Position numbers and translations under genes: made by a program. A stretch of DNA of 64,000 bases from a candidate division TM6 bacterium GW2011_GWF2_43_87 (GTDB lineage: Bacteria > Babelota > Babeliae > Babelales > Babelaceae). This document shows, in pieces, positions 46,908 to 55,394 of the stretch. The notes under the pieces are model-generated. The model did no database searches and was not told the DNA's origin. It saw only the letters and a list, made by a program, of their open reading frames with translations. The stretch lies in NCBI GenBank assembly GCA_001000065.1, contig LCGZ01000001.1:248001-312000 (forward strand), in the 5' to 3' direction. Position 1 is the stretch's first letter, and each line of letters starts with the position of its first letter.

Positions 46908-47192
46908 TTAATGACGAACCGCAAATGGCAACAACGCCATCATACGAGCTTTTTTAATTTCACAGGCCAATTCGCGCTGATAAAAGGCACTGTTTCCTGA
47001 AATACGTGCTGGCAAAATTTTACCACGCTCCGTTAAAAAACTTCTCAAAAACATAACGTTTTTGTAATCGATTGCCGCAGCTAACTCAGGATTTGATTCA
47101 AATCTGCAGTGCTTTTGCGCGCCAAACGAATTACGGCGTGCCTTTTTACGCAACAACCGTGTACTTACTTTTAATTTTGGTTTACGAGCCAT
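46908..47192 (-). CDS. rpsR: 30S ribosomal protein bS18
   Basis: The 94-residue protein shows the S18 core: [26 protein letters not shown], close to family IDYKDxxxLxxFISExGKIxPRRxTG. The end is [18 protein letters not shown]. An extra ~25-residue basic N-terminus ([18 protein letters not shown]) is present. It follows rpsF with a 29-bp gap, without the ssb gene that lies between them in many bacteria. S18 pairs with S6 on the platform of the small subunit. Confidence 0.95.
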   Translation of the reverse strand: MARKPKLKVSTRLLRKKARRNSFGAQKHCRFESNPELAAAIDYKNVMFLRSFLTERGKILPARISGNSAFYQRELACEIKKARMMALLPFAVRH

Positions 47193-47221
47193 AGTCTAAC
47201 CTCGTTAGGAGTGTTTATGTA

Positions 47222-47701
47222 TTATTCTATTTCGTTTCCAGAACGACCTTCTTCAACCATCTCAGATGCCAATAATTCATCTTGGCTTACCATGCCAGCA
47301 TCGTAGGGTCTCATCGGAACTTCTGCATCACGCCGAGGCATCTCTTCAAGCGATTCAGGCCGCTTGTAAGTCAATGGGGCTGCTGGATTAAGCTTACTTA
47401 TAACATGCCGCATAATTACTTCATGATGCTTAACTAAGCAGAAGGTGCGCAACTCATCAAGTATTGCTCTCAAACCTTCATTAGGAATATCAAAACGAGC
47501 AAGGAAATAAACCCCATACTCATTATTGCGCACCGTATATGCCAACCGGTATTTTCCCCACCGCTCGAACGAAAGAATTTCGCCCTTTGCCTGTGAAATT
47601 ATCGTGTGCAATTGCGATTCAAGTGTTGACGTCTCGTCCGCGGTTATTTCTGGAACCGTTAAAAACAAGATCTCGTAACGAGCCAAAGCTGTCTTTGACA
47701 T
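47222..47701 (-). CDS. rpsF: 30S ribosomal protein bS6
   Basis: The 159-residue protein has the S6 fold pattern: YEILFLTVPEIT, then GKYRLAYTVRNNEYGVYFLARFD, and VIMRHVISK. About 55 residues of acidic, probably flexible C-terminal extension follow (EEMPRRDAEVPMRPYDAG), longer than the E. coli form. GAGGGG lies eight bases before the ATG. It is the first gene of rpsF-rpsR, with a structured leader and a TATACT promoter upstream. Confidence 0.94.
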   Translation of the reverse strand: MSKTALARYEILFLTVPEITADETSTLESQLHTIISQAKGEILSFERWGKYRLAYTVRNNEYGVYFLARFDIPNEGLRAILDELRTFCLVKHHEVIMRHVISKLNPAAPLTYKRPESLEEMPRRDAEVPMRPYDAGMVSQDELLASEMVEEGRSGNEIE

Positions 47702-47789
47702 TAAAACCCCTCAAACTAAACGGAAAGTGTTACCACATATACGCATCGACGCTTCGTGCGTATTTAGTTTCAAAACTGTTTTAAGTATA
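47702..47789 (-). promoter_or_regulatory. rpsF promoter and S6:S18-binding leader motif
   Basis: TATACT (47789-47784) gives a start near 47777 and a leader of ~75 bases. In the minus-strand RNA, AAACUAAA (complement of 47763-47770) pairs with UUUAGUUU (47713-47720), an 8-bp closing stem. Inside lies a second hairpin, UACGCA/UGCGUA (47757-47762 with 47740-47745). CCG (complement of 47721-47723) stands immediately 5' of the closing strand. That arrangement, a CCG bulge beside a stem with an inner hairpin, is the known S6:S18-binding motif through which the proteins repress their own operon. Confidence 0.7.
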
Positions 47790-47813
47790 CCGTTTTTTAA
47801 CATTTTTACTAAT

Positions 47814-48494
47814 TTACTCAACAAAATTTTGGTTACGTTCGATAACGCGTCCAATAATCCTGAAATGATCTTTACCGCGCAACAATGCTATAGGCGCTTG
47901 CTTGTAGTTAACCGACTCTAATACAACAAAATCATCCGTGTAAGTAACTTTAACAACGGTCTTAACCGGCATATCATTGCCATATTCAACTGCCGCTATG
48001 TCACCCGAACGGGTCCAGACTTCTGGAGAAATAATCAAAAGATCATTCTTCTCAAAGGTTGGAGCAAATGAATTGTTATTAAGTTTCAATGCAAACATCG
48101 AAACATCTGCACGGTTCAACACCGGCACAAAGATATCCTTGCATCCAGTAGTCAACTGCATAATTTGATTGTTGTATGGTGATGGATGTGATGGAATATC
48201 GCCTACAACTGGAATTACCTGAACTTTAACACCAACTTCAGTGTTTTCAGGCATAGTTACGCTGCTCTGAACATCATCAGTACGCTGGCGACGTTGCGCA
48301 AAAAGGTCCAACGGACTTATTTCAAACGCAACAGCCAAACGCTCTAAAGAATCTTGATTCCACCGACGCGTTCCATTTTTGATGTGAGTCAAATAGCTCT
48401 CAGACATTCCTGTCTTTTCAGCTAATATTTTAGTTGTCCAGCCCTTCTCGCGGAGCAATTCCTTCACGCGAAGTGCGGTTGATGGTGATGCCAT
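47814..48494 (-). CDS. XRE-HTH transcriptional regulator with S24/LexA-like C-terminal domain
   Basis: The 226-residue protein has an N-terminal XRE helix-turn-helix (LAEKTGMSESYLTHIKNGTRRW, residues ~24-45) and a C-terminal S24-peptidase-like domain. In that domain the NNSFAPTFEKNDLLII segment holds the equivalent of the catalytic Ser (family GDSMxP). Lys is found in VKTVVKV. The Ala-Gly cleavage site expected between the domains is not visible (region VVGDIPSHPSP), so it may sense something without self-cleavage. The ATG has GGAGTCTC upstream. It is divergent from the rnhB operon and shares a dyad with it. No phage genes are nearby. Confidence 0.85.
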   Translation of the reverse strand: MASPSTALRVKELLREKGWTTKILAEKTGMSESYLTHIKNGTRRWNQDSLERLAVAFEISPLDLFAQRRQRTDDVQSSVTMPENTEVGVKVQVIPVVGDIPSHPSPYNNQIMQLTTGCKDIFVPVLNRADVSMFALKLNNNSFAPTFEKNDLLIISPEVWTRSGDIAAVEYGNDMPVKTVVKVTYTDDFVVLESVNYKQAPIALLRGKDHFRIIGRVIERNQNFVE

Positions 48495-48520
48495 AATAGA
48501 GACTCCTTCTCTTAATTCAT

Positions 48521-48532
48521 GTATAATAATAC
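48521..48532. promoter_or_regulatory. divergent promoter with GTAT-N4-ATAC dyad
   Basis: A perfect plus-strand TATAAT (48522-48527) and a minus-strand TATTAT overlap in one dyad, GTAT-N4-ATAC (48521-48532). It lies between the XRE regulator and rnhB. A regulator dimer here would cover both promoters, so autoregulation by the adjacent XRE protein is likely. Confidence 0.5.
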
Positions 48533-48607
48533 AAACTTATTAATGTGTAACTTAGTAGCTTAATTCTAATTGTACTCAAATCTACATTCTTGTCAAATGG
48601 AAACAGA

Positions 48608-49279
48608 GTGATCAATATAACCGCCCAAAAAATTACAGAATTTTTTGAAAAAGATACCTTTGAGACTGATGCCTGGCGCTCGGAAAAGCTGGTCGTTGGC
48701 ATCGATGAAGCAGGCCGCGGATGTCTAGCAGGACCTGTTGTCGCAGGAGCAGCGGTACTCCATCCTCACGTCAAGCACCCTTTACTGAGAGACTCAAAAT
48801 TATTGACACCCGCGCAACTTGATGACGCCTATGAATGGATTTGCAAAAATAGTTGGTTCGCCGCCGCAAGCTCCAGTCACCGCATCATCGATTCCCTAAA
48901 TATTTATCGCGCCACACAATGCACTATGCAGAAAGCTCTTACCAACCTATTAGCCATACTACCCTCCATTCCACAAAGTATCTTAGTTGATGCCATGCCT
49001 CTGGAAAGCCCTATCGAGGTCCCTCTATTTTATTTCACCAAGGGAGAGTCTAAATCCTGCTCTATTGCAGCGGCCTCTATTGTGGCAAAAGTAACACGTG
49101 ACCGCATGATAAAAAAATTAGACCGGAGTTTCCCTGCCTTCACCTTAGAAAATCATAAAGGATATGCAACCGCAGAACATCGTGCCGCCCTTATGGTGTA
49201 TGGCCCCAGCTTTATTCACCGAAAATCATTTGAGCTTTTTCAGGAGCCTGATAATGGGCAACAGACCCTTTTTTGCTGA
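48608..49279 (+). CDS. rnhB: ribonuclease HII
   Basis: RNase HII cuts the RNA strand of RNA-DNA hybrids, including single ribonucleotides in DNA. The 223-residue protein has the catalytic Asp-Glu in GIDEAGRGCLAGPVVAGA and a third Asp in LRDSKLLTP. The fourth is in LVDAMPL, and the ESKSCSIAAASIVAKVTRD segment is conserved. The N-terminus is ~30 residues longer than the minimum. The start is uncertain: GTG 48608 (TGGA upstream) is preferred to TTG 48590, which has no ribosome site. It is the first gene of a coupled run with the 49254 gene, ftsY and prmC. Confidence 0.92.
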   Translation: MINITAQKITEFFEKDTFETDAWRSEKLVVGIDEAGRGCLAGPVVAGAAVLHPHVKHPLLRDSKLLTPAQLDDAYEWICKNSWFAAASSSHRIIDSLNIYRATQCTMQKALTNLLAILPSIPQSILVDAMPLESPIEVPLFYFTKGESKSCSIAAASIVAKVTRDRMIKKLDRSFPAFTLENHKGYATAEHRAALMVYGPSFIHRKSFELFQEPDNGQQTLFC

Positions 49280-49874
49280 AGTTGTCGAAAGTGCTCTTTC
49301 ACACTTTAAAGCCCTATGCTGGGATTGGAATAGCGCCATCCCGTTTGGATCATTAGTAATTGCTGAAAAAGAATCGCTCTCCATTTTTGCGGTTGTTTCA
49401 TCAATAGAAACGGGCTCATCAGACCCTACGCGTCAACCGATAGCCTACCAAAAGACCGAACAAGAACTTAAGCGAGACCATCCCCATATTTTTGAATTTC
49501 TCCAAACAAAGCTTACCTGCACCGTAATTGGGTTTACTAAAGGAGCATCTCCATTCCATTCAGAGCTGCCTCCACACCCTGCTAGCATACACACGTTTGT
49601 GCGCCCTGCCCGAGACGACGAACAGTTGTTAGCCTTTGCGTCTGGCAGTTTTTTACATCGACTATGTGCAGAGCTACCACCTACAGCAGCAGACGAGCTC
49701 ATACTTGCATTAATCAGAAATCGCATGGAAACCAAACCTTTTACAAGCGCAGAGCTTAACGAGCTTACTCTCAATATTGCCGCACTGGTGGAAAATGATT
49801 ATCAACGCTTAAAACGTTTTTTCACGCGACTCGATAACTGTATCAAAACAAACACATCCACTCCTAAAAATTAA
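49254..49874 (+). CDS. HAS-barrel-like protein of unknown role
   Basis: The 206-residue protein overlaps rnhB by 26 bases; CAGGAG seven bases upstream of 49254 fixes the start. The N-terminal part (IPFGSLVIAEKESLSIFAVVSSIETGSSDPTR, then AYQKTEQELKRDHPHIFEFL) resembles the HAS-barrel found at the N-terminus of HerA-type helicases and the ATP synthase. No ATPase domain follows. The C-terminal half is helical (ELILALIRNRME...LNIAALVENDYQRLKRFF). The family assignment is by pattern only. Its location between RNase HII and FtsY says little of function. Confidence 0.5.
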   Translation: MGNRPFFAEVVESALSHFKALCWDWNSAIPFGSLVIAEKESLSIFAVVSSIETGSSDPTRQPIAYQKTEQELKRDHPHIFEFLQTKLTCTVIGFTKGASPFHSELPPHPASIHTFVRPARDDEQLLAFASGSFLHRLCAELPPTAADELILALIRNRMETKPFTSAELNELTLNIAALVENDYQRLKRFFTRLDNCIKTNTSTPKN

Positions 49875-49894
49875 AAAATGAAAGGGCCTTTCCT

Positions 49895-50788
49895 ATGTTT
49901 GGATTTATAAAACGAACATTAAAGCGAATTTACTCCGCCATAACCTCACAGCTTGCATCATTATTTGCTCTGCACAACGTTGATGAGAGCACTTTAGAAA
50001 AACTTGAACGCATACTTATAGAAGCAGATGCAGGCATTGAGGTAACACGTCCTCTTATAACCACTCTAAAAGATGAGATGGCACGAGGTGTACTAAAAGA
50101 TGGAGCCGCTCTACGCACATCATTGCATGACAAACTGTTAGCACTCCTTACCAAAAAAACATTTGACCAACACAATGCGCGCGTCTTCATCCTAGTAGGC
50201 ATTAACGGTAGTGGTAAAACTACGGCCGCAGGAAAGCTAGCTCATAATTTTGCAGCCCAAGGCAAGCGTGTTCTATTAGCCGCCGCAGACACCTTCCGTG
50301 CAGCAGCCGGTCCCCAGCTTGAAGAGTGGGCTAAACGCACTGGAGCCTCCATTCAACCCGGCACAGAAGGGCAAGATCCTGCTTCGGTCGTTTTTCAGGC
50401 ATGCGCACGCTTTAAACAAGAAAATTTTGACATTCTTATAGTAGACACGGCCGGACGACTCCAGACTAAAACCAACTTAATGAAAGAACTTGAAAAGATC
50501 GGCACTGTTATAAAACGACATCTTCCTGATGAATCGATTGCCACCCTACTCACTATAGACTCCATGCTGGGGCAAAACTCACTCGATCAGGCAAAACTAT
50601 TTAATGAAAGCACAGCACTTAACGGAATCATTTTGACTAAATTAGATGGAACCGGAAAAGGCGGAATTATTTTTGCTATTGCATCCACTCTTGCAATTCC
50701 TGTAGCCTTTATAACCTATGGTGAACAGCTCGATGCCATCAAACCCTTTAACCCAAGTGACTATGTCAACGATCTTCTCTCAGAATAA
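49895..50788 (+). CDS. ftsY: signal recognition particle receptor FtsY
   Basis: FtsY docks SRP-ribosome complexes at the inner membrane. The 297-residue protein has a short amphipathic N-terminus (MFGFIKRTLKRIYSAI), the N domain and the NG GTPase core. Core motifs are GINGSGKTT (102-110), DTFRAAAGPQLEEW, VDTAGRLQTK and TKLDGTGKGG. The long acidic A domain of E. coli is absent, as in many bacteria. The usual LDATTGQN is here IDSMLGQN, a mild deviation near the catalytic interface. With many exported proteins in the genome this is a key gene. prmC starts inside its 3' end. Confidence 0.94.
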   Translation: MFGFIKRTLKRIYSAITSQLASLFALHNVDESTLEKLERILIEADAGIEVTRPLITTLKDEMARGVLKDGAALRTSLHDKLLALLTKKTFDQHNARVFILVGINGSGKTTAAGKLAHNFAAQGKRVLLAAADTFRAAAGPQLEEWAKRTGASIQPGTEGQDPASVVFQACARFKQENFDILIVDTAGRLQTKTNLMKELEKIGTVIKRHLPDESIATLLTIDSMLGQNSLDQAKLFNESTALNGIILTKLDGTGKGGIIFAIASTLAIPVAFITYGEQLDAIKPFNPSDYVNDLLSE

Positions 50789-51668
50789 CGTATCCTCATT
50801 TATAGATGAGGTTGCCACCCGCCTTGAGCCTGAATATGGATACCGGGAGATTGCAATTCAAGCAGCCTGGTCCTTGCTTTTAAACGCCACAGGCAAAACA
50901 CGAGCAGAACTACTTGCGTATTCTGAGCTTCTTCTCTCGCCACCACAAGGAGATCAGATTACTGAGTGGATTCGCGCCATTACAGAAGAACATAAACCAC
51001 TTCAATACGTCCTAGGCGCCGTATTTTTTTTAGATCTTAAAATTACGGTACGCCCACCCATACTCATCCCGCGACCAGAAACTGAAGACTGGTGCGATCA
51101 GCTTATTCAGCATTTAAAAAAAACATATTTAAAATCTACAGAACATAAGCCTTTAGCAATCCTAGATCTCTGCACGGGCAGCGGCTGCATTGCACTTGCC
51201 CTGGCGCACACATTCCCAGAGTCTAATGTAACAGCTATAGATATTTCTAAAGAGGCCTGTGCACTTGCAAAAGAAAATGCGCATCTTAACAAGATTACAA
51301 ATATCAAGATTATTGAATCAGACCTATTTACACAAATACCTACAACTCAACGCTTTGATCTAATTGTCTCCAACCCACCTTATATTGCACCGGAAACCTT
51401 TCCAACCCTCGACCCATCCGTGAGAGAATGGGAAGATGTGCGTGCGCTAGTTGCAGAAGACAAGGGATTAGGGTGTATTAAAAAAATCATCACAGAGGCT
51501 CCTGCATTTTTAGATATGCACTCAGTCATTAGAGAACTCTGGATTGAGATAAGCCCTGAGCAAGAAAAAACTGTAATTGATAACATGCAAAACGTTGGCT
51601 TTACAGACGTTACCACACACCAGGATCTTACGAGACAAGCTCGAGCAATTAGCGGGCGGTTGAAGTAA
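50763..51668 (+). CDS. prmC: peptide chain release factor N5-glutamine methyltransferase
   Basis: PrmC (HemK) methylates the glutamine of the GGQ motif in release factors RF1/RF2. The 301-residue protein has the N-terminal helical domain with PLQYVLGAVFFLDL (family PxqYixGxxeFyg), IPRPETE, and SAM-binding LDLCTGSGCIALALA. The catalytic NPPY is in VSNPPYIAP. The start at 50763 gives the usual length and overlaps ftsY by 26 bases. It ends the rnhB operon. Confidence 0.93.
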   Translation: MSTIFSQNNVSSFIDEVATRLEPEYGYREIAIQAAWSLLLNATGKTRAELLAYSELLLSPPQGDQITEWIRAITEEHKPLQYVLGAVFFLDLKITVRPPILIPRPETEDWCDQLIQHLKKTYLKSTEHKPLAILDLCTGSGCIALALAHTFPESNVTAIDISKEACALAKENAHLNKITNIKIIESDLFTQIPTTQRFDLIVSNPPYIAPETFPTLDPSVREWEDVRALVAEDKGLGCIKKIITEAPAFLDMHSVIRELWIEISPEQEKTVIDNMQNVGFTDVTTHQDLTRQARAISGRLK

Positions 51669-51710
51669 AAAAGGGAGACTAATTTAAAGCCTCCCTACAA
51701 TTAAATAGAT

Positions 51711-51827
51711 TTATGTACGATTGTAGATCAGTCTGCAGGTAAAACTAACGTTTTCTTGCCAAGGAAAGAAATACCAAGCTTTAAAATCTTCCCCAACTGG
51801 AACGTATTTCTTCTTCTGCGCTTGCAT
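51711..51827 (-). CDS. candidate 38-residue protein
   Basis: An ATG at 51827 with AAAGGG six bases upstream opens a 38-codon frame ending at 51711. The product begins MQAQKKKYVPVGEDFKAWYF, is rich in aromatics (three Trp/Phe clusters in the middle: AWYFFPWQ), and has one Cys. It resembles no family I know. The good ribosome site and isolated position favour a real gene; the small size calls for caution. Confidence 0.4.
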   Translation of the reverse strand: MQAQKKKYVPVGEDFKAWYFFPWQENVSFTCRLIYNRT

Positions 51828-51975
51828 AACACCCTTTCACAAACCCGGTCTCAAGCAACCCCACTTATTCTTTTTTTAGTCTAACATAGTCTCATTTTTT
51901 GCCCGATATTCTATTGTCGCCCTCTCAACCCTCCGGTATCCTAAAGAAGGTTAAGTTTAAAATGGCTAGGAAGTT

Positions 51976-53886
51976 ATGGGAAAAATAAAGGTTCTACCTG
52001 CCCACGAGGTACAAAAAATTGCTGCCGGAGAAGTGATTGAGCGACCAGCAAGTGTCGTTAAAGAACTTATTGAAAACTCATTGGACGCCGGCGCCACTCA
52101 GATAACCCTCTACCTAGAAGAGGGTGGGAAAAAGCTTATTCGTATCCTCGACAATGGCTGCGGCATGTCGGCAAAGGATGCGCACGCCTGCATTCAAAAT
52201 CATGCAACCAGCAAGCTTACGTCAGTTCAGGACCTCCCACACATCACCACCTTTGGATTTAGAGGAGAAGCGCTAGCCAGCATTGCGACGGTAAGTCACT
52301 TTACCCTGATCACTCGAGAACCGCATAAATCAACCGGGCTCATGCTAACAGTCGAAGAGGGCATTGTAATTTCATCACACGAAACTGCTCATCCCGCGGG
52401 GACCGAAATTGTAGTGCACGACCTTTTTTTCAATGTTCCTGCACGCCAAAAATTCTTAAAAAAAGATGAGACCGAATGGCGCGCCATTCACCAACTGGTC
52501 ACCGCCCTAGCACTTGAACATCGGCACTGTACCTTCACACTCCATCACAACAACCGACAAATTCTGCATGCGCCTGCAGCCCTTAGCATAAAAGAGCGCA
52601 TGGCGCAGTTAATTGACACGGCTGTTGCAGAACACCTGCTTGACTGCACCCTTGAGCCCGCACAAAAATCAGGTATTATTGCGCTAAGCGGCGTTTTCAC
52701 ACGCCCCACCCGGACTCGCTATGACCGTGGGCAGATCTTCTTTTTTGTAAACCATCGATGGGTAAAAAACCATAAATTAGCTCAAGCTCTACTCAAAGGC
52801 TATGATAACATTTTACCCCCACAGCAATACCCTCTAGCCGCCATATTTCTAACTCTTGACCCCCTAGAGGTTGATATTAACGTCCATCCCCGCAAGGAAG
52901 AAGTACAATTTTTGCATCCCGTAACCATAGAACGCGCTATTCAAGAGAGCGTACGCACAGCCCTTAATGCAACGGTATTAAAAGACTTAAGACAACCATC
53001 GTCTAACAAATCATTCGACCAGTCCCCATCTCCCCAACTATTCAGGCCTGCAACCAGCTCACCTACTTCAGGGCCTTATAGAGTAGATCAAGGAAACAAC
53101 CAGACTTCCGATACAGAAAACTTTAAATTCTCGTCCAACCAACCGCTCAATCCGCATGCAACGAGAGAGTGTGACAACTTCTGCAGCAATCAAAATTCTG
53201 AAAGCCCTCAGGACAATGCTCAAAACTTTAAGCCCGACCAAAACCGATCCGAACATGACGAGCAGCAGAGACTTCCAGACATGGATGTACGTAGTTCTTT
53301 CCGGCTTATTGGACAACTTATGGACACCTACCTCTTGATAGAAAACAATGAGGGCTTATTGTTAATTGACCAACATGCAGCCCATGAACGGATATTGTAT
53401 GAACTTTTTGAAGCACGATTTAAAGAATTAACCCCTATTGAGCTTCTATTCCCCCAACTCGTTACTCTAAGCATTGATGAATGCAATGCACTGCTGCCAC
53501 ACCTAGGCTTTTTCCATGAACATGGCATTGAGATAGAGCTTTTTGGGGACAACAAGTTAACAGTCCGCGCCGTGCCTGCCCCCCTTAAGAACATCAATCT
53601 AACCGATATTATGCGCACCGCAGCTAGCTGGATTTTGGAAGGAATTCTAGAGGAAGCTACACTTAAAGAGACAGATCTTGAAAAGAAATTGTATGAAAAA
53701 TTGCGCGCCATGATGGCATGCAAAGCGGCGGTCAAAGCAGGCGATAAATTAACCGAGGTTGAAATGCTTGAACTTGTCGCCAAGTTGTCCGCTATTCAAC
53801 ATCGAACTACCTGTCCTCACGGCCGACCAACGACCTGGCGTTTTACAGCCTATGAAATCGAAAAATTTTTTCAAAGATGCAGTTAA
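51976..53886 (+). CDS. mutL: DNA mismatch repair protein MutL
   Basis: MutL links mismatch recognition to strand incision. The 636-residue protein has the GHKL ATPase motifs: ENSLDAGAT, DNGCGM, TSKL and GFRGEALASI. A polar low-complexity linker (about residues 345-435) precedes a C-terminal domain with the endonuclease motif DQHAAHERILYE, fitting DQHAx2Ex4E. ACKAAVKAG and CPHGRPT complete the metal site. So this MutL should nick DNA itself, as in organisms without MutH. AGGAAG precedes the ATG. mutS is not in the window. Confidence 0.95.
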   Translation: MGKIKVLPAHEVQKIAAGEVIERPASVVKELIENSLDAGATQITLYLEEGGKKLIRILDNGCGMSAKDAHACIQNHATSKLTSVQDLPHITTFGFRGEALASIATVSHFTLITREPHKSTGLMLTVEEGIVISSHETAHPAGTEIVVHDLFFNVPARQKFLKKDETEWRAIHQLVTALALEHRHCTFTLHHNNRQILHAPAALSIKERMAQLIDTAVAEHLLDCTLEPAQKSGIIALSGVFTRPTRTRYDRGQIFFFVNHRWVKNHKLAQALLKGYDNILPPQQYPLAAIFLTLDPLEVDINVHPRKEEVQFLHPVTIERAIQESVRTALNATVLKDLRQPSSNKSFDQSPSPQLFRPATSSPTSGPYRVDQGNNQTSDTENFKFSSNQPLNPHATRECDNFCSNQNSESPQDNAQNFKPDQNRSEHDEQQRLPDMDVRSSFRLIGQLMDTYLLIENNEGLLLIDQHAAHERILYELFEARFKELTPIELLFPQLVTLSIDECNALLPHLGFFHEHGIEIELFGDNKLTVRAVPAPLKNINLTDIMRTAASWILEGILEEATLKETDLEKKLYEKLRAMMACKAAVKAGDKLTEVEMLELVAKLSAIQHRTTCPHGRPTTWRFTAYEIEKFFQRCS

Positions 53887-53950
53887 TCCAAAACAATTTG
53901 GCAAAAAATCATGCCATAGCGCAAAGCACGAAGGCGGAAAGATTAAAGCC

Positions 53951-54595
53951 TTACACCGTCCTGGACCACCACGAGAAAAAGGTCTTACGCGACTTTCTTT
54001 TTTCACCATCCTTTGGCAACTTACCCTGCGATGATTTACCCTGATTGGACCATGCAAAAAAAAGTGCATCCGATTGCTTAAGCGGGCTTGCAGGTGGTTT
54101 TGACTCCACCTTTAAATTTTCAGTGTACTCGCTTGAGCGCCCATAAAAACGGTAAAACCTATCACTTGCTCGCAGTAGGTGCCAGAGCGTCAATACTCCA
54201 TGAAAACCAGAGGCAGGCACCGAAAGCAGGCGACAAGAGCGCGGAATAACTCCGTACTTATAAGCCACTATTCCCAACGCTGCAAGCATAACCTCATGCA
54301 CACCACGCGCCATCTCAAGCGCACCGGTATTGCATGCATTTCCATCGCCCAATGCAGAGTACTCCACAAAACCACGATAGCCCAGCGCCAGTACAAATAG
54401 CCCACCATATAAAGCCCCAGCCATACGATGTCCTGCAATCCATTGCATACCTGCACCCACAGGATGCATAACCTGTGCAATCCAGTCTGCCTTGTGGATA
54501 TCATCTATGGGCAAAAAACCGCGACATGGTTCTGCATGCGCCGTAATCACACTAGCAACTACAACAACCACCATCATACATTTCAAATTGCTCAT
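53951..54595 (-). CDS. exported membrane protein, unknown
   Basis: The 214-residue protein has a hydrophobic N-terminal signal (CMMVVVVVASVITAHA), a short soluble part, and three hydrophobic helices (ALYGGLFVLALGY, VMLAALGIVAYKY, FHGVLTLWHLL). A highly basic, Ser/Lys-rich tail follows (GEKRKSRKTFFSWW). AAGGAG nine bases upstream selects 54595. No family. It is the last of three minus-strand exported membrane protein genes. The FHGVLTLWHLL motif echoes LVASGLWHAST in the 55395 protein, hinting at distant kinship. Confidence 0.5.
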   Translation of the reverse strand: MSNLKCMMVVVVVASVITAHAEPCRGFLPIDDIHKADWIAQVMHPVGAGMQWIAGHRMAGALYGGLFVLALGYRGFVEYSALGDGNACNTGALEMARGVHEVMLAALGIVAYKYGVIPRSCRLLSVPASGFHGVLTLWHLLRASDRFYRFYGRSSEYTENLKVESKPPASPLKQSDALFFAWSNQGKSSQGKLPKDGEKRKSRKTFFSWWSRTV

Positions 54596-54620
54596 CCCCA
54601 TTCTCTCCTTATACTCTCTA

Positions 54621-54782
54621 TCAACGTTTAAAGGTATACAACAGTGCCCCGGTGATAGTATCCCAAATTTTGATAAAGTTAGTCGATAGTGTGGCAAAAA
54701 ACTGTTTCATCCAAAGACCAAAAACAGCACTCACAACCTTCTCTTTCCGAGATTGATAGTGCATAATTTTCGGTCGCAGCAT
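54621..54782 (-). pseudogene. one-blade WD40 remnant (53 codons)
   Basis: A 53-codon open frame fills the gap between two exported protein genes. Its end, KQFFATLSTNFIKIWDTITG followed by ALLYTF, is a good match to one WD40 blade (xxLATgSxDxxIKIWDxxTGxLLxTF). The preceding KVVSAVFGL resembles the incoming strand (VxSVxFSPDG). A single blade cannot form a propeller, so this is most likely the remnant of a longer WD40 gene, or a tiny gene in the operon. The ribosome site is weak. Confidence 0.5.
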
Positions 54783-54806
54783 TTCCCATTTATTAAATCA
54801 CGTAAA

Positions 54807-55349
54807 TCACGCTGTAAGATCTTCAAACCCGTCCGGACTTTCTTTCTTCTGAGCCCTTACAATCGCCTTAAAAGCCCAATCACCATAAGTTACCGTAAGG
54901 TAAGTTCGCCAACCCGCAGCCAAGACATTACTCCACACCAAAAAACCTTCTCCACGTTTATGATAGAGCTCATTCATCAACCAGAAAACCGTTCCGCAAC
55001 ATGAACCAAAATTTTGCCATGAAGCAACAGAATAGGCTTGAGCTGCTAGTCTCTCCTCTTTAGCCGTCAAAGACGCCATCTTTTTATTCTTGCAAGCAAG
55101 ACGCACAGCGCCAATTGCTAACGCATCCGTCAATGCACCGCCTACAAAGAGTGCCCCTGCTCCAATCAAAGCTCCTTTGCGATACCCATGCGCATGCGTT
55201 GCATTTCTAAGAAAGGGTGCCGCCTGAACCAATGAAACGGCAGTATTCAACGCCGCCCTAAAAGCAAACTGGCCTGTCAACACAGCCTTTGACTCAACAG
55301 AAAGCATGGTTACGCACAATGCCAAAAATACAAAACTTTTTTTTAACAC
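54807..55349 (-). CDS. exported membrane protein, unknown
   Basis: The 180-residue protein starts at a GTG (55349) with GGAGG five bases upstream. It begins with the signal LKKSFVFLALCVTMLSVESKA, and hydrophobic segments follow (GALIGAGALFVGGALTDALAI; WSNVLAAGWRTYLTVTYGDW). Several aromatic and Cys residues cluster in NFGSCCGTVFWL. No family recognised. It follows the 55395 gene by 45 bp, in the same orientation. The order of a glycine-rich helix followed by a Trp-rich helix is similar to its two neighbours. Confidence 0.5.
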   Translation of the reverse strand: MLKKSFVFLALCVTMLSVESKAVLTGQFAFRAALNTAVSLVQAAPFLRNATHAHGYRKGALIGAGALFVGGALTDALAIGAVRLACKNKKMASLTAKEERLAAQAYSVASWQNFGSCCGTVFWLMNELYHKRGEGFLVWSNVLAAGWRTYLTVTYGDWAFKAIVRAQKKESPDGFEDLTA

Positions 55350-55394
55350 GACAACCTCCATTATTTTGGTTTTATCCATTATTACTCAACAAAA

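Noticed and set aside
47814-48494. Prophage remnant around the CI-like regulator
   Set aside because: All neighbours are ribosomal or housekeeping genes; no integrase, structural or lysis genes are present.
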